IMG/VR virus record: IMGVR_UViG_3300020442_003744
Location: 1 to 24,805 of that record
Direction: 5' to 3' (one strand)
DNA from: a virus
Length of the DNA: 24,805 nucleotides
Part shown: piece after piece, positions 15,632-22,194 of the stretch
How positions within the stretch are numbered: position 1 is the first letter of the stretch
How the letters are laid out: the number at the start of each line of letters is the position of its first letter
Position numbers and translations under genes: made by a program
The notes under the pieces: model-generated
Told to the model about the DNA's origin: nothing
The model's database searches: none
What the model saw: only the letters and a program-made list of their open reading frames with translations

Positions 15632-16491
15632 TAATAATATCAATACACATATTTCCTTTTGAAATAGACAGACTCGAACGATTACTTATGTATTTAAATG
15701 ATTGTTTTTTATATGTAGATTTAAATAAAACCGAAATACTACTTCATGTCACACTTAATAAAAATGAAAATTTATTAAAAAGTTTAAGTAGTAATGATGA
15801 TAAATTTATTGAATTAATGAAAAAAGTAAAATGTGAGACATTTTACGAAATTAAAAACGACAACAAACTTCTTGGGGTAAACGATCACAGAAGAAAAACT
15901 ATACAAATATCAGAGCAGGATGATCAGATTATATTCCTTGATAGTGATTTATTTTTTAACGAAAAAATACTTGCACATCAAATTAAATCAATTGATTTTC
16001 TTAAAAAGAAACATGAATTTTATATCATATCACCTAACACAATTAGACTTTGGGACAAAACCTGGGACATCCTTACACATGAATTATATATTAATCATTC
16101 ATTTAGTTTTCATAAAAAAGCAAATTTTTATAACATTGTAAATCAAAACTACGGAATGATTTCACTACAGAAAATAAATAAGTTCAAGTGGGGAGGTGGT
16201 TGGTTCAACTGCATATCTGCAAACTTACTTAAATCAATCGGAATACCAAAGTCATTTAAAGGATATGGTCTTGATGACACATTTGTAATGGAATGTTGTA
16301 AGTTGATTAAAAAAGAAAAAGGTGATGTATCGCAATATATTTTAAAAAACATGATTGTATGCGAAGATATACGAATTGATACTAAAAAATACTTTAAAGA
16401 AAATGCTCCAAACTTTAAAGAATTTTGTAATAAAAGGTTCAAACATGAGTTGTCATCTTTTTTAATTTCTTATAAAAAAGAAACGATATAA
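15628..16491 (+). CDS. GT2/galactosyltransferase-type glycosyltransferase
   Basis: The 287-aa protein has a DSD metal motif at residues 105-107 (IIFLDSDLFF), a WGGGWFN motif and a KGYGLDDTFVME segment (D216 and D217), the equivalent of the galactosyltransferase C-terminal motif in the 452-aa protein. The N-terminus (IIISIHIFPFEIDRLERLL) is somewhat different from canonical GT2 but retains the opening strand. It is coupled to the previous gene by ATGA overlap. The family transfers hexoses or N-acetylhexosamines to growing glycans. It is the third of three consecutive GT-A enzymes. Confidence 0.8.
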   Translation: MIIISIHIFPFEIDRLERLLMYLNDCFLYVDLNKTEILLHVTLNKNENLLKSLSSNDDKFIELMKKVKCETFYEIKNDNKLLGVNDHRRKTIQISEQDDQIIFLDSDLFFNEKILAHQIKSIDFLKKKHEFYIISPNTIRLWDKTWDILTHELYINHSFSFHKKANFYNIVNQNYGMISLQKINKFKWGGGWFNCISANLLKSIGIPKSFKGYGLDDTFVMECCKLIKKEKGDVSQYILKNMIVCEDIRIDTKKYFKENAPNFKEFCNKRFKHELSSFLISYKKETI

Positions 16492-16496
16492 TATAT

Positions 16497-17300
16497 ATGA
16501 TTATGAAGAAACGAAAAACTTTATCATTTTTAGCAGTGGGTTTTGCTTTATTTTTCACACAAGGTTGCGTATCTATACCTTGGAATTTAAAAAACGAAAG
16601 AGTAGAAATCACATCGGACATTGAAGAAAAAGATACCGAACTTAATCGTCACCTAAAATCATATGTAACAGGTACGGTTGAATCTTTGTCACAATCAAAA
16701 AACAAAGGAAGTGAGGAAAAGATTGCATTGAATTTTGCAACCAAGGCACAGGAAATAATTGGACTTCCAAGTCCAGGTGACAAAATTCATGTTAATGATG
16801 TAATCGCAGGAAATGAAGATGCACTTGATAATCTTAAAGACCGAAATGATGATGTAATATTACTATCAAGGCAGAAACAAGTTCTTGGGTATGAATTAAG
16901 CAATACAGAAGACAAATTAATTGAACTTGGACAGGCATCAAAAAAAGATGATAGTTTTTTTGCCAAAGCATGGAGTTGGTTGACAACCACGTTTGGAATA
17001 ATTGGAGCAATTGCAATATTAATCATCGGTGGTCCAGCACTTATACCAATTTTTGGTCAAATTATAGCATGGGTAGTAACTAAAATACCAGGACTCGTAG
17101 GGTGGATGGGATTAACAAGTTTTTCACTAACCAAGAATATTATAAAAGGTGTACATGATGCAAAAGAAAAAATAAAACTAGCAGATGAAGAAAGAAAATT
17201 TTCTAAAAATGAAGTGCTTGATTTATTCAAATCTAATCTCGGAAATTCAACAAACCACTCTGATAAAAATATTATCAGCAGAATTAAAAGAAAGTTCTAA
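16497..17300 (+). CDS. Lipoprotein-like protein with internal membrane region
   Basis: This 267-aa protein has a signal-like N-terminus: basic MIMKKRKTLS, then hydrophobic FLAVGFALFF, then TQGC with Cys24 as the possible lipidation site. The -3 residue is Thr instead of Leu, so the lipobox is weak. A charged, probably helical region follows. Next comes a long hydrophobic stretch at about residues 153-208 (FGIIGAIAILIIGGPALIPIFG, then IIAWVVTKIPGLVGWMG), and then a basic helical tail. Translation may start at the first ATG or at the ATG two codons later (16503). A holin-like, superinfection-exclusion or glycan-export role can be imagined, but nothing in the sequence decides. It is 5 nt after the previous glycosyltransferase and overlaps the next gene by 1 nt. 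Confidence 0.7.
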   Translation: MIMKKRKTLSFLAVGFALFFTQGCVSIPWNLKNERVEITSDIEEKDTELNRHLKSYVTGTVESLSQSKNKGSEEKIALNFATKAQEIIGLPSPGDKIHVNDVIAGNEDALDNLKDRNDDVILLSRQKQVLGYELSNTEDKLIELGQASKKDDSFFAKAWSWLTTTFGIIGAIAILIIGGPALIPIFGQIIAWVVTKIPGLVGWMGLTSFSLTKNIIKGVHDAKEKIKLADEERKFSKNEVLDLFKSNLGNSTNHSDKNIISRIKRKF

Positions 17301-17929
17301 TGAAAGAGATTATTGTAGAGAACAAGAAATTCAAAGGTGACCCTTCACGTTTTAAAGGAAGTCGTGATGATAATGCTCTTGGATTTGCATGGAGACCAGG
17401 ACAAGAAGAAACTAATATAACAATTAATAATTGCGAAATAGATGCAAACGGAGTAGCAGAGGGTCTTAAATTAAGTTATTGTAAAAATGTAAAAGTAACA
17501 AATTGTACTATTATAGGAGGATATGAAGATTGTGTTGATATTGTCCGTGGATCAAATATTGTGTTTCATAAATGTAAATTTATAGCAAATAACACAAAAC
17601 ACCACTTTACAATAAAGTGTAATGTAGATGGTGTTAAAATAATTGATTGCGAATTTATCAATGAATTCAACAACATATTAGATGGTGCGTGTGTTGATCT
17701 AGGAAACTGGGGAGATTATGATATTGAAAAATTACCAAAAACCAGAAACATTGAAATAATAAATTGTAAACTAACAAATTTCAGAAAAATAAAAAAAATA
17801 ATAACAAGACGGTTGTATGCAGAAACACCAAGTGTTGTGTGTGATTCTGGATACAAGTTAAACATTCCAACACTATTTGTTTCTTTGTTTTGGTCGTATA
17901 AACGATACGAAAGTAAACACAATAAATAA
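17300..17929 (+). CDS. Right-handed parallel beta-helix protein
   Basis: The 209-aa protein consists mainly of repeated coils of about 20-25 residues with the pattern I-x-I-x-N/D-C-x-I/F (ITINNCEI, VKVTNCTII, IVFHKCKFI, VKIIDCEFI, IEIINCKLT). These are typical of pectate-lyase-like beta-helices, with Asn and Cys ladders. There is no signal peptide. Beta-helices of this kind are found in polysaccharide lyases, epimerases and phage tailspikes; the protein is short for a tailspike and no catalytic site is evident. It overlaps the lipoprotein-like gene by 1 nt (TAATG) and ends this operon. A role in binding or modifying the glycan is plausible from context only. Confidence 0.75.
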   Translation: MKEIIVENKKFKGDPSRFKGSRDDNALGFAWRPGQEETNITINNCEIDANGVAEGLKLSYCKNVKVTNCTIIGGYEDCVDIVRGSNIVFHKCKFIANNTKHHFTIKCNVDGVKIIDCEFINEFNNILDGACVDLGNWGDYDIEKLPKTRNIEIINCKLTNFRKIKKIITRRLYAETPSVVCDSGYKLNIPTLFVSLFWSYKRYESKHNK

Positions 17930-17936
17930 TATATAT

Positions 17937-17979
17937 TATACTTATATAAAAAGGTTATATCGCACTTAAACTTATGGAG
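17937..17979 (+). promoter_or_regulatory. TATACT promoter element and ribosome site for the dehydrogenase operon
   Basis: The 60-nt gap contains TATACTTATATAAAAAGG (TATACT at 17937-17942), similar to the elements at 9395 and 12638. Here a real leader of about 40 nt follows, ending in GGAGA (17975-17979), which is 10 nt from the ATG at 17990. This ribosome site supports the ATG start over an upstream in-frame TTG at 17981. No clear -35 box is visible. Confidence 0.45.
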
Positions 17980-17989
17980 ATTGTGTTAT

Positions 17990-18859
17990 ATGAAGATTGG
18001 AGTAGTCGGTAATGGTTTCGTGGGTCATGCAATGACATTGCTTAGACCACACGTAGAAGTATTAGTATGGGACGTTGTTCCAGAAAAGAGAGATCCTAAA
18101 ACATTGGATATTGAAACATTTGTGGAGGAGTCCGAAATTATTTTTGTTGCAGTTCCCACACCAATGAATTCAGACGGAAGTGCAAATCTTGATATTGTTC
18201 GTTCAGTATGCGAAGAAATTCAAGAAATCGATGATACCAAGTATATAGTCCTGCGTTCCACTGTACCACCTGGAACGAGTGAAGAACTTGATGTTAATTT
18301 TATGCCGGAATTCCTTACCGAAAAGAATTGGGAAGAAGATTTTAAAAATTGTAACCAATGGATACTTGGTTCTACTGATGTTTTTTTATATGAAAAAATA
18401 AAAAGAATGTTTGAACTTGCATACAACAATGGAAGTGGTTCTGTTGTAAATAAGGAGGTGATTCAATGTAAACCGAGTGAAGCAGAAATGATAAAATATT
18501 TAAAGAATGTATTTCTAGGTGTAAAGGTTGGTTTCTTTAATGAACTTGAATCTATCTGTTCTAAGTTTGACATTGACTATGAAAATGTTCGTTGCATAGC
18601 TACTCAAGATAAAAGAATAGGAAGTGGTCACACTAAAGTGCCAGGACACGATGGTAAACGTGGGTTTGGTGGCACCTGTTTCCCAAAAGATTTGAATGCC
18701 CTTGCAAAATTTGCAGAAGACAATATGATACCAACACCGATCCTAGATGCAGTTATTAAAAGAAACGAACAACTTGACAGACCTGAGCAGGACTGGAAAT
18801 CGGACAAAGGTCGTGCAGTAATTGGGGATAAAAAACAAAATAAGTCAAAAAAGAAATGA
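17990..18859 (+). CDS. Short UDP-glucose/GDP-mannose dehydrogenase-type enzyme
   Basis: Enzymes of this family oxidise the C6 hydroxyl of a nucleotide sugar to a uronic acid using two NAD+. The 289-aa protein has the Rossmann GNGFVG at residues 7-12, FVAVPTPMN, VLRSTVPPGTS, the central EAEMIKYLKN helix with its catalytic Lys, and the catalytic Cys230 in GFGGTCFPKD. Family members usually have 390-450 residues; this one ends shortly after the central domain with a Lys-rich tail and lacks the C-terminal UDP-binding domain. Similar short forms exist in phages, and function could depend on oligomerisation. The ATG at 17990 is chosen for its ribosome site. It is ATGA-coupled to the DHH gene. Confidence 0.85.
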   Translation: MKIGVVGNGFVGHAMTLLRPHVEVLVWDVVPEKRDPKTLDIETFVEESEIIFVAVPTPMNSDGSANLDIVRSVCEEIQEIDDTKYIVLRSTVPPGTSEELDVNFMPEFLTEKNWEEDFKNCNQWILGSTDVFLYEKIKRMFELAYNNGSGSVVNKEVIQCKPSEAEMIKYLKNVFLGVKVGFFNELESICSKFDIDYENVRCIATQDKRIGSGHTKVPGHDGKRGFGGTCFPKDLNALAKFAEDNMIPTPILDAVIKRNEQLDRPEQDWKSDKGRAVIGDKKQNKSKKK

Positions 18860-19809
18860 ATTATTTTGACTTCTTCAACGGTGACGCAGACGGAATTATC
18901 AGTCTTCATCAATATCGCTTGCAATTTCCACAAAAAAGTGAAGTTTTCACAGGAGTCAAGCGAGATGTAAAACTTCTAAGACACGCAGTTGAAATTAAAA
19001 ACTCAACACTTAGTGTTTTTGATATTTCATTGTTGTCTAATAAAGACTACATAGATGGGATACTAAGTAACAATAATCGTGTAACTTGGTTTGATCATCA
19101 CGAACCAGGTGAAACCAAACTCGGTGACAACTTTGAGATATTTGTAGATGCTGATCCAAATTGTTGTACAAATATTTTAGTAGACAATTATATTGATGGT
19201 TTGTATCGTCCGTGGACAATATGTGGTGCATACGGTGACAACTTGCACGAACAGGCAGAAAAACTAAATCCATGTTTTGATGAATACTCACTAAGTAAGT
19301 TAAAAGAAATAGGTGAAACATTAAATTACAATGGATACGGAAACGAAATAACAGATTTAACTGCCGATCCAAAAGATGTATATTTAGATATAATAAACTA
19401 CGAATCACCATTTGAATATAGACAAAAATCCGAAATCTATAATAAAATATTTACTCAGATGAAGTCAGATGAAAGTGAATTAAACTCATCCGAAGTTTTA
19501 CACAACTCAAACACAGGAAAGGTGATTCTGCTTCCTAATACATCAGCATCAGTAAGATATTCCGGAATTTATAGCAACACCCAAACAACCGAAAATCCAA
19601 CTAAAGCATTTGCGATTCTAACGCAAGTAAACGAAAAAAATTATCGTATAAGCATTCGTTCCCCAAAAGAAAATCCATATGGTGCAAGCAAATTGGCACT
19701 TCAATTTCCAACGGGAGGTGGTCGTGAGAAGGCTGCAGGAGTCAATGAACTACCAACAGAAGAACTAAATAATTTTATTGAGAAATTTGAGGAGGTTTTT
19801 GGAAAATGA
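18856..19809 (+). CDS. DHH/DHHA1-family phosphoesterase
   Basis: The 317-aa protein has the full DHH signature: motif I NGDADG (D10, D12), D56 in SVFDIS, DHH at 80-82 (WFDHHE), D128 in GAYGDN, and the DHHA1 nucleotide-binding GGGREKAAG at 287-295. DHH-DHHA1 enzymes are Mn-dependent phosphodiesterases or phosphatases such as nanoRNases, cyclic dinucleotide hydrolases and oligonucleotide-processing enzymes. The substrate here is unknown. PAP phosphatase activity is known for NrnA-type members, and PAP is the by-product of sulfotransferases. The next gene, coupled by ATGA overlap, is a sulfotransferase, so PAP removal is an attractive hypothesis, not a demonstrated one. Confidence 0.85.
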   Translation: MNYFDFFNGDADGIISLHQYRLQFPQKSEVFTGVKRDVKLLRHAVEIKNSTLSVFDISLLSNKDYIDGILSNNNRVTWFDHHEPGETKLGDNFEIFVDADPNCCTNILVDNYIDGLYRPWTICGAYGDNLHEQAEKLNPCFDEYSLSKLKEIGETLNYNGYGNEITDLTADPKDVYLDIINYESPFEYRQKSEIYNKIFTQMKSDESELNSSEVLHNSNTGKVILLPNTSASVRYSGIYSNTQTTENPTKAFAILTQVNEKNYRISIRSPKENPYGASKLALQFPTGGGREKAAGVNELPTEELNNFIEKFEEVFGK

Positions 19810-20435
19810 TAGTTTCTCATAAGCATAAATTTATTTTTTTCAAACCTTGGAAGGTTGGTGGAAACAGTGTTGAATATAATCTCATCGAGCAGTGTGGTGA
19901 AAACGATATAATTGACACAACCCACCGAAACCCACAGGATACACTTGATATTGTTGGAAAAAAAATATTTAATAAATACTTCAAGTTTACAATTACAAGA
20001 AATCCGTGGGACAGAATGGTATCATATTTCTGGTGGCAGGACGGAGGACTTGTTGGAGAAAATCACAGAGAGAATGTTGATAAGTTGGTCAAAATGAAAT
20101 TTGATGGATATGAATTTAAAGAGCAATTCGCAAGATGGATAGGAAATTATACACAATTTAATCAACCCTATTACTTTGATGAAAAAGGAAATCCATCAAT
20201 GGATTATTATATGGAATTTGAAAATCTTGAAGAAGAATACAAGAAGTTGTGTGAAAAATTAAAAATAGAACATAAAAGTTTAAAAAAAATCGGAGCATTT
20301 CCTTTTAAAAAGAAAAACGAAGAATACTGGAAATACTACAATTATCATTCGGGTGCGATTGTTGCAGAACGACATAAAAAAACAATAAAAAAATTTAATT
20401 ATACGTGTGGTCCTTATCCGAAGGCAGATACTTAA
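19806..20435 (+). CDS. Carbohydrate-type sulfotransferase
   Basis: The 209-aa protein contains both PAPS-binding elements of cytosolic/Golgi-type sulfotransferases: a 5'-phosphosulfate loop at residues 13-23 (KPWKVGGNSVE, equivalent to the K-x-GG/AG-T/S-S-V pattern) and the 3'-phosphate motif RNPWDRMVSYFW at 65-76. Later FENLEEEY matches the family's acceptor-side helix. It would move sulfate from PAPS to a hydroxyl, most likely on a sugar given the gene block. A strong GAGGAGG site lies 10 nt or so before the ATG, and the start overlaps the stop of the DHH gene (ATGA). No PAPS synthesis gene is in the window, so PAPS would come from the host. Confidence 0.85.
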   Translation: MIVSHKHKFIFFKPWKVGGNSVEYNLIEQCGENDIIDTTHRNPQDTLDIVGKKIFNKYFKFTITRNPWDRMVSYFWWQDGGLVGENHRENVDKLVKMKFDGYEFKEQFARWIGNYTQFNQPYYFDEKGNPSMDYYMEFENLEEEYKKLCEKLKIEHKSLKKIGAFPFKKKNEEYWKYYNYHSGAIVAERHKKTIKKFNYTCGPYPKADT

Positions 20436-20441
20436 TAATAT

Positions 20442-20693
20442 ATGAAGTTATTAAATGCCAAAGTAGAAAACGATCAAATAGTTTTAAAGTTTGAGTATCG
20501 TGTACTTGGAATTGGAGAAGATATTACATTTATTCATAAATTAAAACTCGGTGACTCACCTATGGAAGTGTGTGAAGATTTAGTAAATACTGCCAATGGC
20601 ATTATAGATAAACTAGAACTTGATATGGAAATTAAATCAGCAGAAAAAAAGTCCGACATTTCTGAACAAGATTTGTCTGATAGGTGGGGATAA
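20442..20693 (+). CDS. Small unknown protein
   Basis: This 83-aa protein has an N-terminal beta-like region (LLNAKVENDQIVLKFEYRVL, then ITFIHKLKL) followed by an acidic helix and tail ending DLSDRWG. No known family is recognised. It lies 6 nt after the sulfotransferase and 4 nt before the cupin, inside the same operon, and its last codons contain the GGTGGGG ribosome site used by the cupin gene. Confidence 0.7.
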   Translation: MKLLNAKVENDQIVLKFEYRVLGIGEDITFIHKLKLGDSPMEVCEDLVNTANGIIDKLELDMEIKSAEKKSDISEQDLSDRWG

Positions 20694-20697
20694 AATT

Positions 20698-21069
20698 ATG
20701 AGCAAACAAGACGAAAGCATTAGACCTTGGGGAAATTATGAAATTCTTTTAGATGCAGAATACTGCAAAGTCAAACGCATCTTTGTAAAACCAGAACAAA
20801 GACTCAGTTATCAATATCACCACAAACGACAAGAAGCATGGACGGTTGTTAGTGGAATTGCAAGAATAACCTTGGATGATGTAACGGAAGATTACAAACC
20901 AGGTGAAACAGTATTGATTCCACTTGGAGCAAAACACCGAATGGCAAACCCAAGTGATTCAGAAGATATGATTTTAGTGGAGGTTCAAACAGGCACCTAT
21001 TTTGGTGAAGATGACATTGTAAGAGTCCAAGACGATTATGATCGTCCAGAAAAACACGAATCACAATAA
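20698..21069 (+). CDS. Phosphomannose isomerase type II-like cupin
   Basis: The 123-aa protein is a single cupin domain matching the C-terminal domain of mannose-1-phosphate guanylyltransferase/mannose-6-phosphate isomerase. It shows RPWGNYEILLD at 9-19, metal-ligand region LSYQYHHKRQEAWTVVSG (H41, H42, E46), PLGAKHRMANPS (H80) and the end motif VEVQTGTYFGEDDIVRVQDDY. It should interconvert mannose-6-phosphate and fructose-6-phosphate or act on a related sugar. The ATG at 20698 follows GGTGGGG and a 4-nt gap after the previous stop; longer in-frame readings only overlap the upstream gene. The nucleotidyltransferase half of the bifunctional enzyme is absent, but a separate cytidylyltransferase-like gene follows. 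Confidence 0.88.
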   Translation: MSKQDESIRPWGNYEILLDAEYCKVKRIFVKPEQRLSYQYHHKRQEAWTVVSGIARITLDDVTEDYKPGETVLIPLGAKHRMANPSDSEDMILVEVQTGTYFGEDDIVRVQDDYDRPEKHESQ

Positions 21070-21073
21070 CACC

Positions 21074-21481
21074 ATGAAAACAGTAGCAGTTAGTGGATAT
21101 TTTGATCCAATTCATGTGGGGCATCTTGAATACCTTGAACTGGCAAAGAAACTTGGTGATCGTCTTGTTGTTATCGTTAACAACAACCATCAGTGTGTTC
21201 TTAAAAAAGAGAAACCATTTATGGACGAATCAGATAGAGTTAGAATCGTAGAAGCACTGAGTGTTGTTGACGAAGTATTTCTTAGCATCGACAAAGACAA
21301 AAGTGTCTGTGCTTCTCTCGATGCAATAAAACCCGACATCTTTGCAAATGGTGGAGATAGAAGTGTAGGTGAAGTTCCGGAAGGTGTGATTTGTAAGAAA
21401 CATGGAATAGAAATGATTGATGGTCTTGGTGATAAAATAAGAAGTTCATCAGACTTGACTGGATTGAAAGAAAAGAAATAG
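21074..21481 (+). CDS. Cytidylyltransferase-like nucleotidyltransferase
   Basis: The 135-aa enzyme belongs to the HxGH nucleotidyltransferase superfamily: GYFDPIHVGHLEYL at the N-terminus (HVGH, 14-17), LVVIVNNNH, FANGGDR and the terminal IRSSS motif. This is the size and pattern of glycerol-3-phosphate cytidylyltransferase and of the adenylyltransferase half of heptose-phosphate enzymes; the substrate cannot be fixed from sequence. It would activate a phosphorylated sugar or polyol for the glycan pathway. The chosen ATG (4 nt after the cupin stop) immediately precedes the first strand; longer in-frame readings only add residues inside the cupin gene. Confidence 0.88.
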   Translation: MKTVAVSGYFDPIHVGHLEYLELAKKLGDRLVVIVNNNHQCVLKKEKPFMDESDRVRIVEALSVVDEVFLSIDKDKSVCASLDAIKPDIFANGGDRSVGEVPEGVICKKHGIEMIDGLGDKIRSSSDLTGLKEKK

Positions 21482-21500
21482 TCTAAAGATATTTATAGGC

Positions 21501-22112
21501 ATGGATAAAGTTTTAATAACAGGAGGTGCAGGATTCATTGGCACAGCACTTATTAAAAAACTTTTAAGCACGTATGAGAATATAGAAATTGTGTCTGTTG
21601 ACAATTATAGTAGTGGATGTATACACAATCACGTCAAAAGTAAAAGTGTTAAGTATTTCAATAAAGACACGCAGACATTGATTCCAAAAAAATTTGATTT
21701 AAATAACACAAAGATGGATTATGCAGACGCATTTGAACCGAATGTTGTTTTTCATTTCGGAGAGTTTTCAAGAATCGTTAAAAGTTTTGATGCTTTAAAT
21801 AATTGTTGGGATTATAATATACAAGGAACTAAAATGGTCATTGATTATTGTGTCGCAAAAAAAGCAAAGTTAGTTTATACCTCATGTCCACGTGAATTCG
21901 GCAACGACAATAAAGACGAAAATCTTTCTCCGTATGACTGGACGAAAGCAAAAATGGTTGAACTTATTAACAACTATGGAAATTGGTTTGATCTTAAATT
22001 TGAATTAATTTACTTCAATAATATTCAGACATTAGATGAACAATCAAGAGATATTACCAATATTAAAAATATTGTAAGTGGTGTAATTTTGGCAGCTGAA
22101 AACGGACTATAG
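21501..22112 (+). CDS. Short NAD-dependent epimerase/dehydratase (extended SDR)
   Basis: This 203-aa protein has the SDR NAD-binding GGAGFIG at residues 8-14, D35-type acidic residue after the second strand (VSVDNYSSG), VVFHFGEFSR, a Ser128 in VYTSCP and the Y145-x3-K149 pair (PYDWTK). All catalytic positions of a nucleotide-sugar epimerase or dehydratase are therefore present. The family usually has 300-340 residues; this one stops after the core fold and lacks most of the C-terminal substrate-binding region. No continuation is visible in another frame before 22195, so the short form seems genuine and not a frameshift. It is the last gene of the operon that starts at 17990. Confidence 0.82.
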   Translation: MDKVLITGGAGFIGTALIKKLLSTYENIEIVSVDNYSSGCIHNHVKSKSVKYFNKDTQTLIPKKFDLNNTKMDYADAFEPNVVFHFGEFSRIVKSFDALNNCWDYNIQGTKMVIDYCVAKKAKLVYTSCPREFGNDNKDENLSPYDWTKAKMVELINNYGNWFDLKFELIYFNNIQTLDEQSRDITNIKNIVSGVILAAENGL

Positions 22113-22154
22113 GAATACTGATTTTCTGTTACTTACATTTCAAAGTAATTCTGG

Positions 22155-22189
22155 TTGACTTTTTTTATAATTTATCCTATACTAATAGG
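22155..22189 (+). promoter_or_regulatory. Sigma70-like promoter with palindrome over the -10 box
   Basis: TTGACT (22155-22160), a 17-bp spacer and TATACT (22178-22183) match a housekeeping promoter. The palindrome CCTATACTAATAGG (22176-22189; arms CCTAT and ATAGG) covers the -10. It is nearly the same as CCTACATTAAGTAGG at 10135-10149, including its position on the promoter and next to the start codon. The expected mRNA start is about 5 nt before the ATG at 22195, so the leader is minimal. The 40 nt before it (22113-22154) show nothing else I can name. Confidence 0.7.
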
Positions 22190-22194
22190 TTTAA

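Noticed and set aside
22113-22194. Frameshifted remainder of the short epimerase
   Set aside because: No frame in the gap continues the SDR fold. The region instead holds a clear promoter for the methyltransferase pair.
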